NCBI GenBank assembly: GCA_016744015.1
Contig: JADGFD010000007.1
Coordinates: 62,001 to 126,000, forward strand
DNA from: Paracoccaceae bacterium
Lineage (GTDB): Bacteria > Pseudomonadota > Alphaproteobacteria > Rhodobacterales > Rhodobacteraceae
Length of the DNA: 64,000 nucleotides
Direction: 5' to 3'
A program made the position numbers and the translations under genes. The notes beneath the pieces were generated by a model that made no database searches, was not told the DNA's origin, and worked only from the letters and a program-made list of their open reading frames with translations. Shown here one piece after another: positions 26,829 through 34,513 of this stretch (positions are counted from its first letter, which is position 1; each line of letters starts with the position of its first letter).

Positions 26829-27794
26829 TTACTCCATCAGACCCAGCTCTTGGTAGGCCCGAATAGCGCCCGGATGCAGAGGCGCCGAAAGGCTGTCTGC
26901 GATCATTTCTTCCGCTTTCAGGTTTGCAAAGGCAGGGTGTAGCTTGCGGAAATCATCAAGATTACCCAAAACGGCCATGGCAACGGTGTAAACCGCTTCT
27001 TCAGAAACGCTTGCCGAGGTCACAAAGGTTGCGCCCACACCAAAGGTCTGGATGTCGTCCGGGTTACCCGGATACATGCCGCCCGGAATAGTGGCCATCC
27101 GGTAGTATGGCTTCTCTTCCACAAGCGCTGTGATTTCAGGTGAAACCGCAGGCACGATCATGGCATCACAGGAGGCAACGGTTTCTTGCGTCAAGCCCGA
27201 TGGGTGGCCAACCAGCCAGAAATAACCGTCGATAGAGTTGTCACAGAGTGCGCCAGCCGTCTCCGAAGATTTCATTTGTGCTGCAAGCGCAAGGTCACCA
27301 CGCTCCCAGCCCATGATGCCTTCAATAACTTCCCAAGTGCCCAGCGTGCCGGAGCCCGGGTTGCCCACGTTAAAACGCTTGCCCGGAATGTCAGTGATGT
27401 TGTTGATGCCGCTGTCACGGCGCGCCAGAATGGTCACAGGCTCGGCATGCACCGAAAATACAGCGCGTAGGTCTTCAAACGGGCCAGCTTCTTCGAACTT
27501 GGATGTGCCATTATAGGCGTGATACTGCCAGTCTGACTGGGCCACACCAAATTCCAGCTCGCCTGCGCGAATGGTGTTGATGTTATAAATCGAGCCGCCA
27601 GTGGACTCAACAGAACAGCGAATGCCGTGCTCGGAGCGGTTTTTGTTTACCAAACGGCAGATCGCGCCACCTGTAGGGTAATAAACGCCCGTAACGCCGC
27701 CAGTGCCGATTGAAACGAAGGTTTGCTGAGCCGAGGCTGCACCAGTCAGGGTGCCGGCTACGGTCATCGCAATCGCTAGGGATTTGAAATTCAT
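26829..27794 (-). CDS. TAXI family TRAP transporter substrate-binding protein
   Basis: A 321-residue periplasmic protein with signal peptide MNFKSLAIAMTVAGTLTGAASAQ. The mature part has TFVSIGTGGVTGVYYPTGGAICRLVNK, the TAXI opening, and RFNVGNPGSGTLGTWEVI, the ligand-loop block. The ATG at 27794 has GGAGGATAAC directly upstream; a longer open frame reaches 27986 but has no signal-like start. TAXI proteins bind glutamate, oxoglutarate or related acids; the ligand here is not readable. First gene of the transporter pair, 103 bases downstream of the TPP enzyme gene. Confidence 0.93.
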   Translation of the reverse strand: MNFKSLAIAMTVAGTLTGAASAQQTFVSIGTGGVTGVYYPTGGAICRLVNKNRSEHGIRCSVESTGGSIYNINTIRAGELEFGVAQSDWQYHAYNGTSKFEEAGPFEDLRAVFSVHAEPVTILARRDSGINNITDIPGKRFNVGNPGSGTLGTWEVIEGIMGWERGDLALAAQMKSSETAGALCDNSIDGYFWLVGHPSGLTQETVASCDAMIVPAVSPEITALVEEKPYYRMATIPGGMYPGNPDDIQTFGVGATFVTSASVSEEAVYTVAMAVLGNLDDFRKLHPAFANLKAEEMIADSLSAPLHPGAIRAYQELGLME

Positions 27795-27897
27795 GTTATC
27801 CTCCGGGATAGTTTTCCATGTGCCATCTAATACTGGGCCGGAAGCCCGACATTGGAGCGTATGCGATGGCTTAACACCCACCCCAAAACCTGAGGGC

Positions 27898-29493
27898 CTA
27901 AAACGCGCCCGCATATTCCGATTTGTCAATCCGGCAGGCGAGCACGGTAAACCCTTCGTTATTAAACGCACGATTTGCCGCACCAATCAACTCTTTCTTA
28001 TCATTTACCCACTCGGAATGGCCGCCATAGGCTTTTACAATGTTAACAATGTTACTTCCGCCAAAGTTAACGCCCAATTGTGGCAGGTTTGATCGTGATT
28101 GCTTGAGGTCAATTAAACTTAACGCCTCATCGACCAGCACCACCACGGTCAGGTTAATGCCCATGTCGCGCGCCGTTGCCAGCTCTCCAATGACCATTTC
28201 AAAGCCCGCGTCCCCCACAAAAGCCACCACTTTTGGCCCGTCAGGCCCCGCAGCCTTGGCATAGCCCATGGCCAGCGGCAGCGCGATGCCCATGGTGCAA
28301 AAACAACTCGATTGCAGTAAGGTTTGCGGGGCTTTGCAGCGCCACATCTGGCTCAGCAGTATCCGGTGCGCCCCACTATCGGCCGTAGTAATGCCACCCT
28401 CGGGCAAGGCCGACAGCATGGTATCAAACACCTGATGCGGCCCCCAGTTTACGCGCGGGGCAAACATTTTGGCCAGTTCAGCACGCGGCTCGGGTGCGCC
28501 GCCAAAACGGCGCGCCACAGCAGGCAACAGCGCCTTCACACCCAGCCCAACATCGCCGATAAACCGTACCGTCGCACCGTGCATCCCGTGCTGAATGTCC
28601 GCGTGGAGTATCTCAATCGCATGAGCATCATCCCAAGGCTCACGCCAGCCATTCCGCATTTCAATCGGGTCATAACCTGCCAAAATTATGCAATCAGACT
28701 CGCGCAAAAGCGGCAGCACAATGGTATCGGACATCGGTGAAAGCCCGTGCCCCCCAAGGCATAGCGGGTGGTTTTCATCTATAACCCCTTTGGCTTTATA
28801 GGTGGTCAAAACCGGAATCTCTCCCGCCTCGGCGAGTGACAGAATATCCGCGCCAGCCCCATGATGCACCGCCCCAAGCCCTGCCAGAATCACAGGGTTT
28901 TTAGCGTGGGAAAGCATCTCCCGTGCTGCCTCAAGCGAGGCCCCTTCTGGCCACGCCGCAGGTTCCACCGTCAGCAACGCCCGCGCAATCACCTCCACCT
29001 CGGTGCCCGCAATATCATGCGGCACATCCACATGCACCGGCCCCGGCGGGTCTGCCCGCGCGATCATCAGTGCCTTTTCAATCACCTGTTGGGCCGAGCC
29101 TTTGGCCACCTGTAACTGCGCCTTGGTGATCGGGGCCATCAGGGCGCTCTGGTCAATCACTTGGTGGGTAAAGCTCTCGGCCTCGCCGCGGCCAATGCAG
29201 CCCGAAAGCACAATCAACGGCACCTGCTCTTGATAGGCATTCGCCACCGAATTCAGCCCATTTGCCAAGCCCGGCCCGATGGTCGTCAGCAATATCCCCG
29301 GCGCGCCGGTCGCGTGGTAGCTGCCCTCGGCCAAATAGCCCGCGTTGTTTTCATGCTTACAAAGCGTGAACTCGATGCCCACCTCATCCATCGCCTGCAT
29401 CAGCAGCAAAACCTCACCACCGGGCATGCCAAAGGCGTGTCGGCACCCCGCCTCATGCAGCTTAGTCGCAATTATTTGTGCTGCTGTGGTCAT
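27898..29493 (-). CDS. Thiamine-diphosphate-binding enzyme, acetolactate-synthase-like
   Basis: A 531-residue TPP enzyme. The N-terminal PYR domain has catalytic E48 in LCKHENNAGYLAEGSYHATG. The PP domain motif is GDAGFEMVIGELATARD with VLVDEAL at the end: the second Gly of the GDG motif is Ala and the usual Asn is replaced by Asp, which still can bind the metal. It overlaps the acyl-CoA dehydrogenase stop by 4 bases (ATGA). Reaction unknown; decarboxylation of a 2-oxo acid or cleavage of a CoA-linked product is possible. It differs clearly from the TPP lyase at 7.3-9.0 kb and is likely not its paralogue in the same pathway. Confidence 0.8.
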   Translation of the reverse strand: MTTAAQIIATKLHEAGCRHAFGMPGGEVLLLMQAMDEVGIEFTLCKHENNAGYLAEGSYHATGAPGILLTTIGPGLANGLNSVANAYQEQVPLIVLSGCIGRGEAESFTHQVIDQSALMAPITKAQLQVAKGSAQQVIEKALMIARADPPGPVHVDVPHDIAGTEVEVIARALLTVEPAAWPEGASLEAAREMLSHAKNPVILAGLGAVHHGAGADILSLAEAGEIPVLTTYKAKGVIDENHPLCLGGHGLSPMSDTIVLPLLRESDCIILAGYDPIEMRNGWREPWDDAHAIEILHADIQHGMHGATVRFIGDVGLGVKALLPAVARRFGGAPEPRAELAKMFAPRVNWGPHQVFDTMLSALPEGGITTADSGAHRILLSQMWRCKAPQTLLQSSCFCTMGIALPLAMGYAKAAGPDGPKVVAFVGDAGFEMVIGELATARDMGINLTVVVLVDEALSLIDLKQSRSNLPQLGVNFGGSNIVNIVKAYGGHSEWVNDKKELIGAANRAFNNEGFTVLACRIDKSEYAGAF

Positions 29494-30677
29494 TTCACGT
29501 ATCCGCCGCGCGTTTGTGGTAGCTTCATCTCCAGCACCTTGCCTGCCACGAGGTTTTTGAGCATCTGCGCCGTGCCACCGCCAATGGTAAACATCCGTGC
29601 GTCGCGCACCATCCGCTCCAGCGGCAGGTTACGAGAATACCCCGCCGCGCCATGCATTTGCAGCGCATCATTCGTGACCTTCACGGCGTTTTCCGAGGCA
29701 ATCAGCTTGGCTTGCGCGGCCATCAGCGGATCAGGAAAGCCACTGGCCGTATGCTCGGCACTGTGCGCCGCCCGCCATATCATCGCCCGCGCACTTTCCA
29801 GCGCGACGTTCATATCGGCCAGCATCCATTGCAGTCCTTGAAACTCGGCAATCGGCCGCCCGAATTGCTCACGGGTTTTCACAAAGGACAGCGCCTGCTC
29901 ATAAGCCCCTTGCGCAATCCCCAGCGCCACCGTGCCAGCCCCAACGCGCTGGCCGTTATAAGCGTTCATTAAGCCCGAAAAGCCGCGCTTAATGCCGCCC
30001 GGCGGAATAAGCGCCATGCTGGCATCCACCACAAGATCCTCGAAAACCACCTCGGTTTCGGGAATGCCGCGCAGCCCCATGGCTGGCTCGCGCGCACCAA
30101 TTTTCAGGCCGTCATCCTCACCTCGCACCGCGATAAACCCGCCAACGCCAAGCTGCTCTCCTTTTTCCTCAACCTGCGCAAAAATCAGGTGGGTTTTTGA
30201 AACCCCACCACCTGTGATCCAGTGTTTAACACCGTTAATCACATATTTATCGCCCGCCTTTACGGCGGTCGTCGTCATCGAGGTCGCCGCAGACCCACTC
30301 CCCGGCTCGGTAATACAAATCGCAGGCTTATCCCCCGCCAAAATCAGCGGAGCAACCCTCGCTATTTGCGCCTCTGTGCCATAAGCGCAGATCGCGCCAA
30401 TGGCCCCCATATTGCCCTCAACCACTATGCGCGCGCTCACGCCGCAAACCCGCGCAATGGCCTCCACCACCAAAACCACATCAAAATAGCTCAGCCCCCG
30501 CCCGCCATGGGCCTTCGGGATCGTCATCCCCATGAAGCCGGCTTTGGTCAGCGCCTTTACGTTATCCCACGGATAGGCCTCGGTCCGGTCCACCTCTACC
30601 GCCCGAGGGGATATCACATCTGCGGCGAGCCGCATCGCCGCCGCCTGTATCGCCTTTTGGTCTTCACTCAAAAACAT
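29490..30677 (-). CDS. Acyl-CoA dehydrogenase superfamily protein, resembling 3-sulfinopropionyl-CoA desulfinase
   Basis: A 395-residue flavoprotein of the acyl-CoA dehydrogenase fold (EPGSGSAATSMTTTAVKAGD and KHWITGGGVSKTHLIFAQV in the middle domain). The catalytic glutamate is absent from both known positions: the C-terminal YEGT site reads TIGGGTAQ and the helix-G site reads YNGQRVGAG, with Gln243. Arg83 (GVSARIVVEG) and Gln243 are close to the Arg84 and Gln246 that I recall as key residues of the 3-sulfinopropionyl-CoA desulfinase of Advenella. If the parallel holds, the enzyme releases sulfite from a sulfinyl acyl-CoA and does not dehydrogenate. It lies 3 bases after a class III CoA-transferase, the partner expected for that reaction. 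The alignment is by eye. Confidence 0.75.
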   Translation of the reverse strand: MFLSEDQKAIQAAAMRLAADVISPRAVEVDRTEAYPWDNVKALTKAGFMGMTIPKAHGGRGLSYFDVVLVVEAIARVCGVSARIVVEGNMGAIGAICAYGTEAQIARVAPLILAGDKPAICITEPGSGSAATSMTTTAVKAGDKYVINGVKHWITGGGVSKTHLIFAQVEEKGEQLGVGGFIAVRGEDDGLKIGAREPAMGLRGIPETEVVFEDLVVDASMALIPPGGIKRGFSGLMNAYNGQRVGAGTVALGIAQGAYEQALSFVKTREQFGRPIAEFQGLQWMLADMNVALESARAMIWRAAHSAEHTASGFPDPLMAAQAKLIASENAVKVTNDALQMHGAAGYSRNLPLERMVRDARMFTIGGGTAQMLKNLVAGKVLEMKLPQTRGGYVK

Positions 30678-30680
30678 CCA

Positions 30681-31865
30681 TTAGCCTTTCCCGAGCCAAT
30701 CTTTCATCACGTCTTCTGTATCTGCCCCGCACAAAGGCGGCGCGTTTCGATAGGTTACCGGCGTTTTTGAAAACTTAACCGGATTGGCAATCAGCTTTAC
30801 GGGGCTGTGTGGGTGGTCCATCTCCACCACCATCTCCCGCGCCGCCACTTGCGGGCTGGCAAACACCTCGGCAAGGTTATTCACCTCACCGCAAGGCACA
30901 TTATTTGCTTTCATGGCGGTGAGCATTTCATCTTTGCTCCGCTCCGCAAACAACGCCTCTAGCTTAGGCAACAGCACATCACGATTTGTAATCCGGTTGA
31001 TATTGGTGGCAAAGGCCTCATCCTCGGCCATTTCTGGCGCGCCCAAAATCTCGCAAAATCGGCCAAACTGGCTGTCATTACCCACCGCCACAATCACATG
31101 GCCATCTTTGGCTTCAAACACTTGATAGGGCACAATATTGGGGTGGCCGTTGCCCCTTCGCTTGGGCAACTCGCCCGACTGCAAATAATTCGTGCCTTCA
31201 TTGATCAGCCACGCAATCTGGCTATCCACCAGGGCCACATCAATCTGCTGGCCCTCGCCGGTTTGGTCGCGGTGCCGCAAAGCCGCCATCACCGCGCTAG
31301 CTGCATACATGCCGCACATCACGTCAGCAATGCCCACACCCACTTTCATTGGCGCGCCATCAGGCTCGCCCGTCAGGCTCATAATGCCACCATAGCCCTG
31401 CGCCATCAGGTCATACCCAGGTAGGGCCGCATTTGGGCCCGTTTGGCCAAAGCCGGTAATAGAGCAATAGATAATGCTGGGGTTGATTTTGCGAATCTCG
31501 TCATAATCCAGCCCGTACTTCTTCAGCCCGCCGAGCTTATAATTCTCCACCAACACATCCGCCTTGGCGGCCAGATCCTTAATCAGCGCCACGCCCTCTG
31601 GGGTGGTTAAATCCACCGCCACCGAGCGCTTATTGCGGTTCGCCGCCAAATAATACGCGCTCTCGCTGGTTTCATTACCTTCAGCATCCTTCACATAAGG
31701 AGGCCCCCATTTGCGGGTATCATCCCCCGCGCCGGGCCGCTCGATTTTTACCACATCGGCACCATAATCACCCAGCAATTGCGTGCTGCTTGGCCCCGCC
31801 AATATGCGTGACATATCCAGCACTCTTACGCCGGTCAGCGGCCCTTGTTTTGTGGTGTTTTGCAT
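30681..31865 (-). CDS. CaiB/BaiF family class III CoA-transferase
   Basis: A 394-residue class III CoA-transferase. It opens LTGVRVLDMSRILAGPSSTQLLGDYGADV, the family signature, and has the catalytic aspartate in the block LPGYDLMAQGYGGIMSLTGEP (D of GYDLMAQ). It transfers CoA from a donor such as succinyl-CoA to a carboxylate. The ATG at 31865 is preferred; a longer frame to 31907 runs into the divergent promoter. It is the first gene of the minus-strand catabolic array and directly precedes the desulfinase-like protein. Donor and acceptor cannot be read from sequence. Confidence 0.92.
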   Translation of the reverse strand: MQNTTKQGPLTGVRVLDMSRILAGPSSTQLLGDYGADVVKIERPGAGDDTRKWGPPYVKDAEGNETSESAYYLAANRNKRSVAVDLTTPEGVALIKDLAAKADVLVENYKLGGLKKYGLDYDEIRKINPSIIYCSITGFGQTGPNAALPGYDLMAQGYGGIMSLTGEPDGAPMKVGVGIADVMCGMYAASAVMAALRHRDQTGEGQQIDVALVDSQIAWLINEGTNYLQSGELPKRRGNGHPNIVPYQVFEAKDGHVIVAVGNDSQFGRFCEILGAPEMAEDEAFATNINRITNRDVLLPKLEALFAERSKDEMLTAMKANNVPCGEVNNLAEVFASPQVAAREMVVEMDHPHSPVKLIANPVKFSKTPVTYRNAPPLCGADTEDVMKDWLGKG

Positions 31866-31965
31866 CTTAATTCCGTCCTCTCCCCCAGCATAGCGCCAGT
31901 ATTTCATATTAAAAGTGACTTATTTTGCCATTAGTGTTAGCTATTCTTACAAAGAAAGGCCCCCT

Positions 31966-32841
31966 ATGAACCTACAGCAGCTCAAATCCCTCGTTGCGAT
32001 TTACGAGAACAATAGCTTTTCCGCCGCCGCCGACAAGGTCTCGCTGAGCCATTCCGCCATTTCATTGCAAATTCGCACGCTGGAAGAGGAATTTGGCCAG
32101 ACCCTATTTGACCGCTCCACCCGCCCCGCCACGCTTACACCTACTGGAAAGGCAACCGCCCTAGCAGCGCAAAAGGCGCTCAAAATGGTCAACACAGTTA
32201 AGCTGATCGGTGCGGGCCAGCAACACAGGGATCAAATCTCCTTTGGTATTGTTCCCACCGAAGCTCAGCATTTGCTGCCCGTGGTTCTACGAGAGCTGCA
32301 ACAGCGCCAGCCCGGCATTCGCATCAAGGTGAAATCGGAACTATCCGGCACCCTTGCCCTACAAGTCCTTAACCTTGATCTAGATTTCGCCATCCTCACA
32401 GCCCCGATTTCGGCCTTGCCAGAATTGCAAGTGCAGGAGCTTGTGATCGAGCCACTTTATGTAATCGCACCCAAACACCTGAAAGCGGAGTCCGACAAAG
32501 CCCTGCTCAGCACCCAACCCTTCATCGCCTTTGAAGCGATGACATGGATGGGTCATCAAGTGTCTGCCCGCCTACAATCCCGTGGAATTCGGGTGAATGA
32601 AATTATGGAGGTGGATAGCCTTGACGCCATTGAGAAAATGGTGCGTGAGGGGTTTGGCGTCTCCATTGTTCCCCAGCGTTTCCTTGCGCCACCTTTGGCG
32701 CGCCACCTCAACGTGGTGCCATTTTGCAGCCCCCAAGAAACTCGCCGCCTGGTGCTGGTTCATCGCGCCGGTGAGGAAGCCGACCTCCCCATCACCAATA
32801 TTCGCCGGATTATCGAGACCCAAGCTGCCACTTCCCCTTGA
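31966..32841 (+). CDS. LysR-type transcriptional regulator
   Basis: A 291-residue LysR regulator. The helix-turn-helix is at residues 1-60 (MNLQQLKSLVAIYENNSFSA, then AADKVSLSHSAISLQIRTLE). The effector domain follows with IVPTEAQHLLPVVLRELQQRQPG, and the late block GFGVSIVPQRFL. It is transcribed divergently from the CoA-transferase across about 100 bases, the usual arrangement for control of the neighbouring operon in response to a pathway intermediate. Start at 31966 gives the standard LysR N-terminus; the frame reaches back to 31915 without a likely start. Confidence 0.93.
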   Translation: MNLQQLKSLVAIYENNSFSAAADKVSLSHSAISLQIRTLEEEFGQTLFDRSTRPATLTPTGKATALAAQKALKMVNTVKLIGAGQQHRDQISFGIVPTEAQHLLPVVLRELQQRQPGIRIKVKSELSGTLALQVLNLDLDFAILTAPISALPELQVQELVIEPLYVIAPKHLKAESDKALLSTQPFIAFEAMTWMGHQVSARLQSRGIRVNEIMEVDSLDAIEKMVREGFGVSIVPQRFLAPPLARHLNVVPFCSPQETRRLVLVHRAGEEADLPITNIRRIIETQAATSP

Positions 32842-32897
32842 AATTTGGCCGTCCGGCTCAATATATGCAGTAACCCGAATACTTCTGGAGTCTTGCC

Positions 32898-33329
32898 ATG
32901 TCTGCCAAAAACCTAACCTGCCTTAGCTGTAGCACCGTAAATCGCGTGCCCCAAGAGCGCCTGTCCGCCAAGCCCAAATGTGGCACCTGCGGCCAAGCCC
33001 TCAACGTGCCCAAAGTCACCGAAATTGACGCCACAACATTGGCCAAAGCCAGCAAGCGCGACCAACTCCCGCTAGTGGTTGATTTTTGGGCCCCATGGTG
33101 CGGCCCCTGCCGGATGATGGCACCGGAATTCTCAAAAGCCGCCACCCAGATCGGCACCTCGGCCCGCTTTGCCAAAATCAACACTGAAGAATTTCCCGCC
33201 GCCTCCCAGCGCCACAATATCCGTGGCATCCCCACCATGGCCCTGTTTAAAAACGGAAAAGAAATTGCCCGCCAATCGGGGGCTTTAAGGGCTGACCAGA
33301 TTAAGGCGTGGGTGCAAAGCCATATGTAA
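32898..33329 (+). CDS. trxC: Thioredoxin 2 (zinc-binding)
   Basis: A 143-residue thioredoxin with an N-terminal zinc finger: C8-x2-C11 and C28-x2-C31 (LTCLSC, PKCGTC). The thioredoxin domain has the active site WAPWCGPC (C68, C71) and the cis-proline in IPTMALFKNG. This two-part form is TrxC, a cytoplasmic disulfide reductase active in oxidative stress. It stands alone between the LysR gene and a convergent TPR gene, which begins 5 bases after its stop. Confidence 0.96.
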   Translation: MSAKNLTCLSCSTVNRVPQERLSAKPKCGTCGQALNVPKVTEIDATTLAKASKRDQLPLVVDFWAPWCGPCRMMAPEFSKAATQIGTSARFAKINTEEFPAASQRHNIRGIPTMALFKNGKEIARQSGALRADQIKAWVQSHM

Positions 33330-33334
33330 CGCGC

Positions 33335-34447
33335 TCAGTGCTGATTGAGTGACATCGTTTTGCCGGTGGCCATAATATAGCGGGTGAGGGCGGCCTCGTA
33401 TTCCTCATCCCCCGGCCCTCCACAATCTGGGCGCGTACACTCAAAATGCCCGGCCAAAAGGCCCCGCATTATGCGCACCGCATTGCGGCCGCCACTCTCC
33501 AAGTAGCGATGGAAGGCCGTGCGTGAAAGCTCTGGCTGGTCAATCATCGCATAGCTGACACCCCGAAAAAAGAACTCAGGATTACCAGCAAGCTCTGTCA
33601 AACTTGCACTTATAATTAAGGCTCGCCTAAAGAGGCTTCCCTCAGTTTCCATACTCTGCACAAGCTGCGCGGCTTGCTGCTCGACATACGTTTTTCCAAT
33701 CTCCAAATGCCCCAACTTCAAATGGCTTGCGCCAAGCATGAGGCGATTGGCAATATAGTCAGGGTCTATCCTTTCCACCGCTTCAAAATCAGCGAGAGCC
33801 GCTAGGTAATCTTTGGAAATAAAATAGTGAATCGCCCCGAGCCCCGTAGGAAATCTTGCGTCATCCGGCCACTGCTCTGCGCCCTTAGTAAGCCAGCCCA
33901 AGGCGTTGTCATACTGCTCCAAGCTCTCATAAGACCGGATAATACCGTTCATAGCCCGCTTGCTATTCGGGTCAATCTCCAAAGCCCGCTCAAAGCCACG
34001 CAACGCACCAGTGTAGTCGCCCCGCCTTGTTAGAATTCCAGCGCGGTCCATAATGGTAAAAAGGTTCTCGGGCGCCAAGGCCAGCGCCCGCTCAAAATCC
34101 TCATCTGCCGCTGCCCAGTCGCCGTGGGCATTATGGATAAAGGCGCGATCAACCCAGAACAATCGTTTTTCGGGTTGCAATTCCAATGCGCGATTGATGT
34201 CGCTCAACGCCATTTCAAAATCCCTCAACTTGCGGGCGGCCCTCGCGCGCTTCACCAGAAACATGGGTAAGTCATTGGTGTTGGTATCGGGGTTTTCAAT
34301 CAAACGTGTGCAGGCTAACAGGATTTTATTTACATCCCCCCTGTGCATACAGGTTGAGACCGTAAGGTCAGGTCTGCTTAAAAAAGCATAGGTGGCCAGC
34401 GCAATCGCAACGGTAGAAAGAAGAATATTTAGGCGCCGGAGCTTCAT
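33335..34447 (-). CDS. TPR repeat protein, membrane-anchored
   Basis: A 370-residue protein. One N-terminal helix (LNILLSTVAIALATYAFLS, residues 6-24) should anchor it in the inner membrane with the rest in the periplasm. Tetratricopeptide repeats follow from about residue 65: pairs such as ALSDINRALELQPEKRLFWV, ADEDFERALALAPENLFTIM and ALRGFERALEIDPNSKRAM. TPRs are protein-interaction scaffolds; no partner can be named. Start at 34447 gives a clean membrane segment; a longer frame would need TTG. It follows smc by 66 bases on the same strand. Confidence 0.8.
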   Translation of the reverse strand: MKLRRLNILLSTVAIALATYAFLSRPDLTVSTCMHRGDVNKILLACTRLIENPDTNTNDLPMFLVKRARAARKLRDFEMALSDINRALELQPEKRLFWVDRAFIHNAHGDWAAADEDFERALALAPENLFTIMDRAGILTRRGDYTGALRGFERALEIDPNSKRAMNGIIRSYESLEQYDNALGWLTKGAEQWPDDARFPTGLGAIHYFISKDYLAALADFEAVERIDPDYIANRLMLGASHLKLGHLEIGKTYVEQQAAQLVQSMETEGSLFRRALIISASLTELAGNPEFFFRGVSYAMIDQPELSRTAFHRYLESGGRNAVRIMRGLLAGHFECTRPDCGGPGDEEYEAALTRYIMATGKTMSLNQH

Positions 34448-34513
34448 CGAGCGCGGGTGTTTGTTAGCATACAATCTAGATAGGTATTTTATGTGTAAAA
34501 ACAAGGCCCCTGC

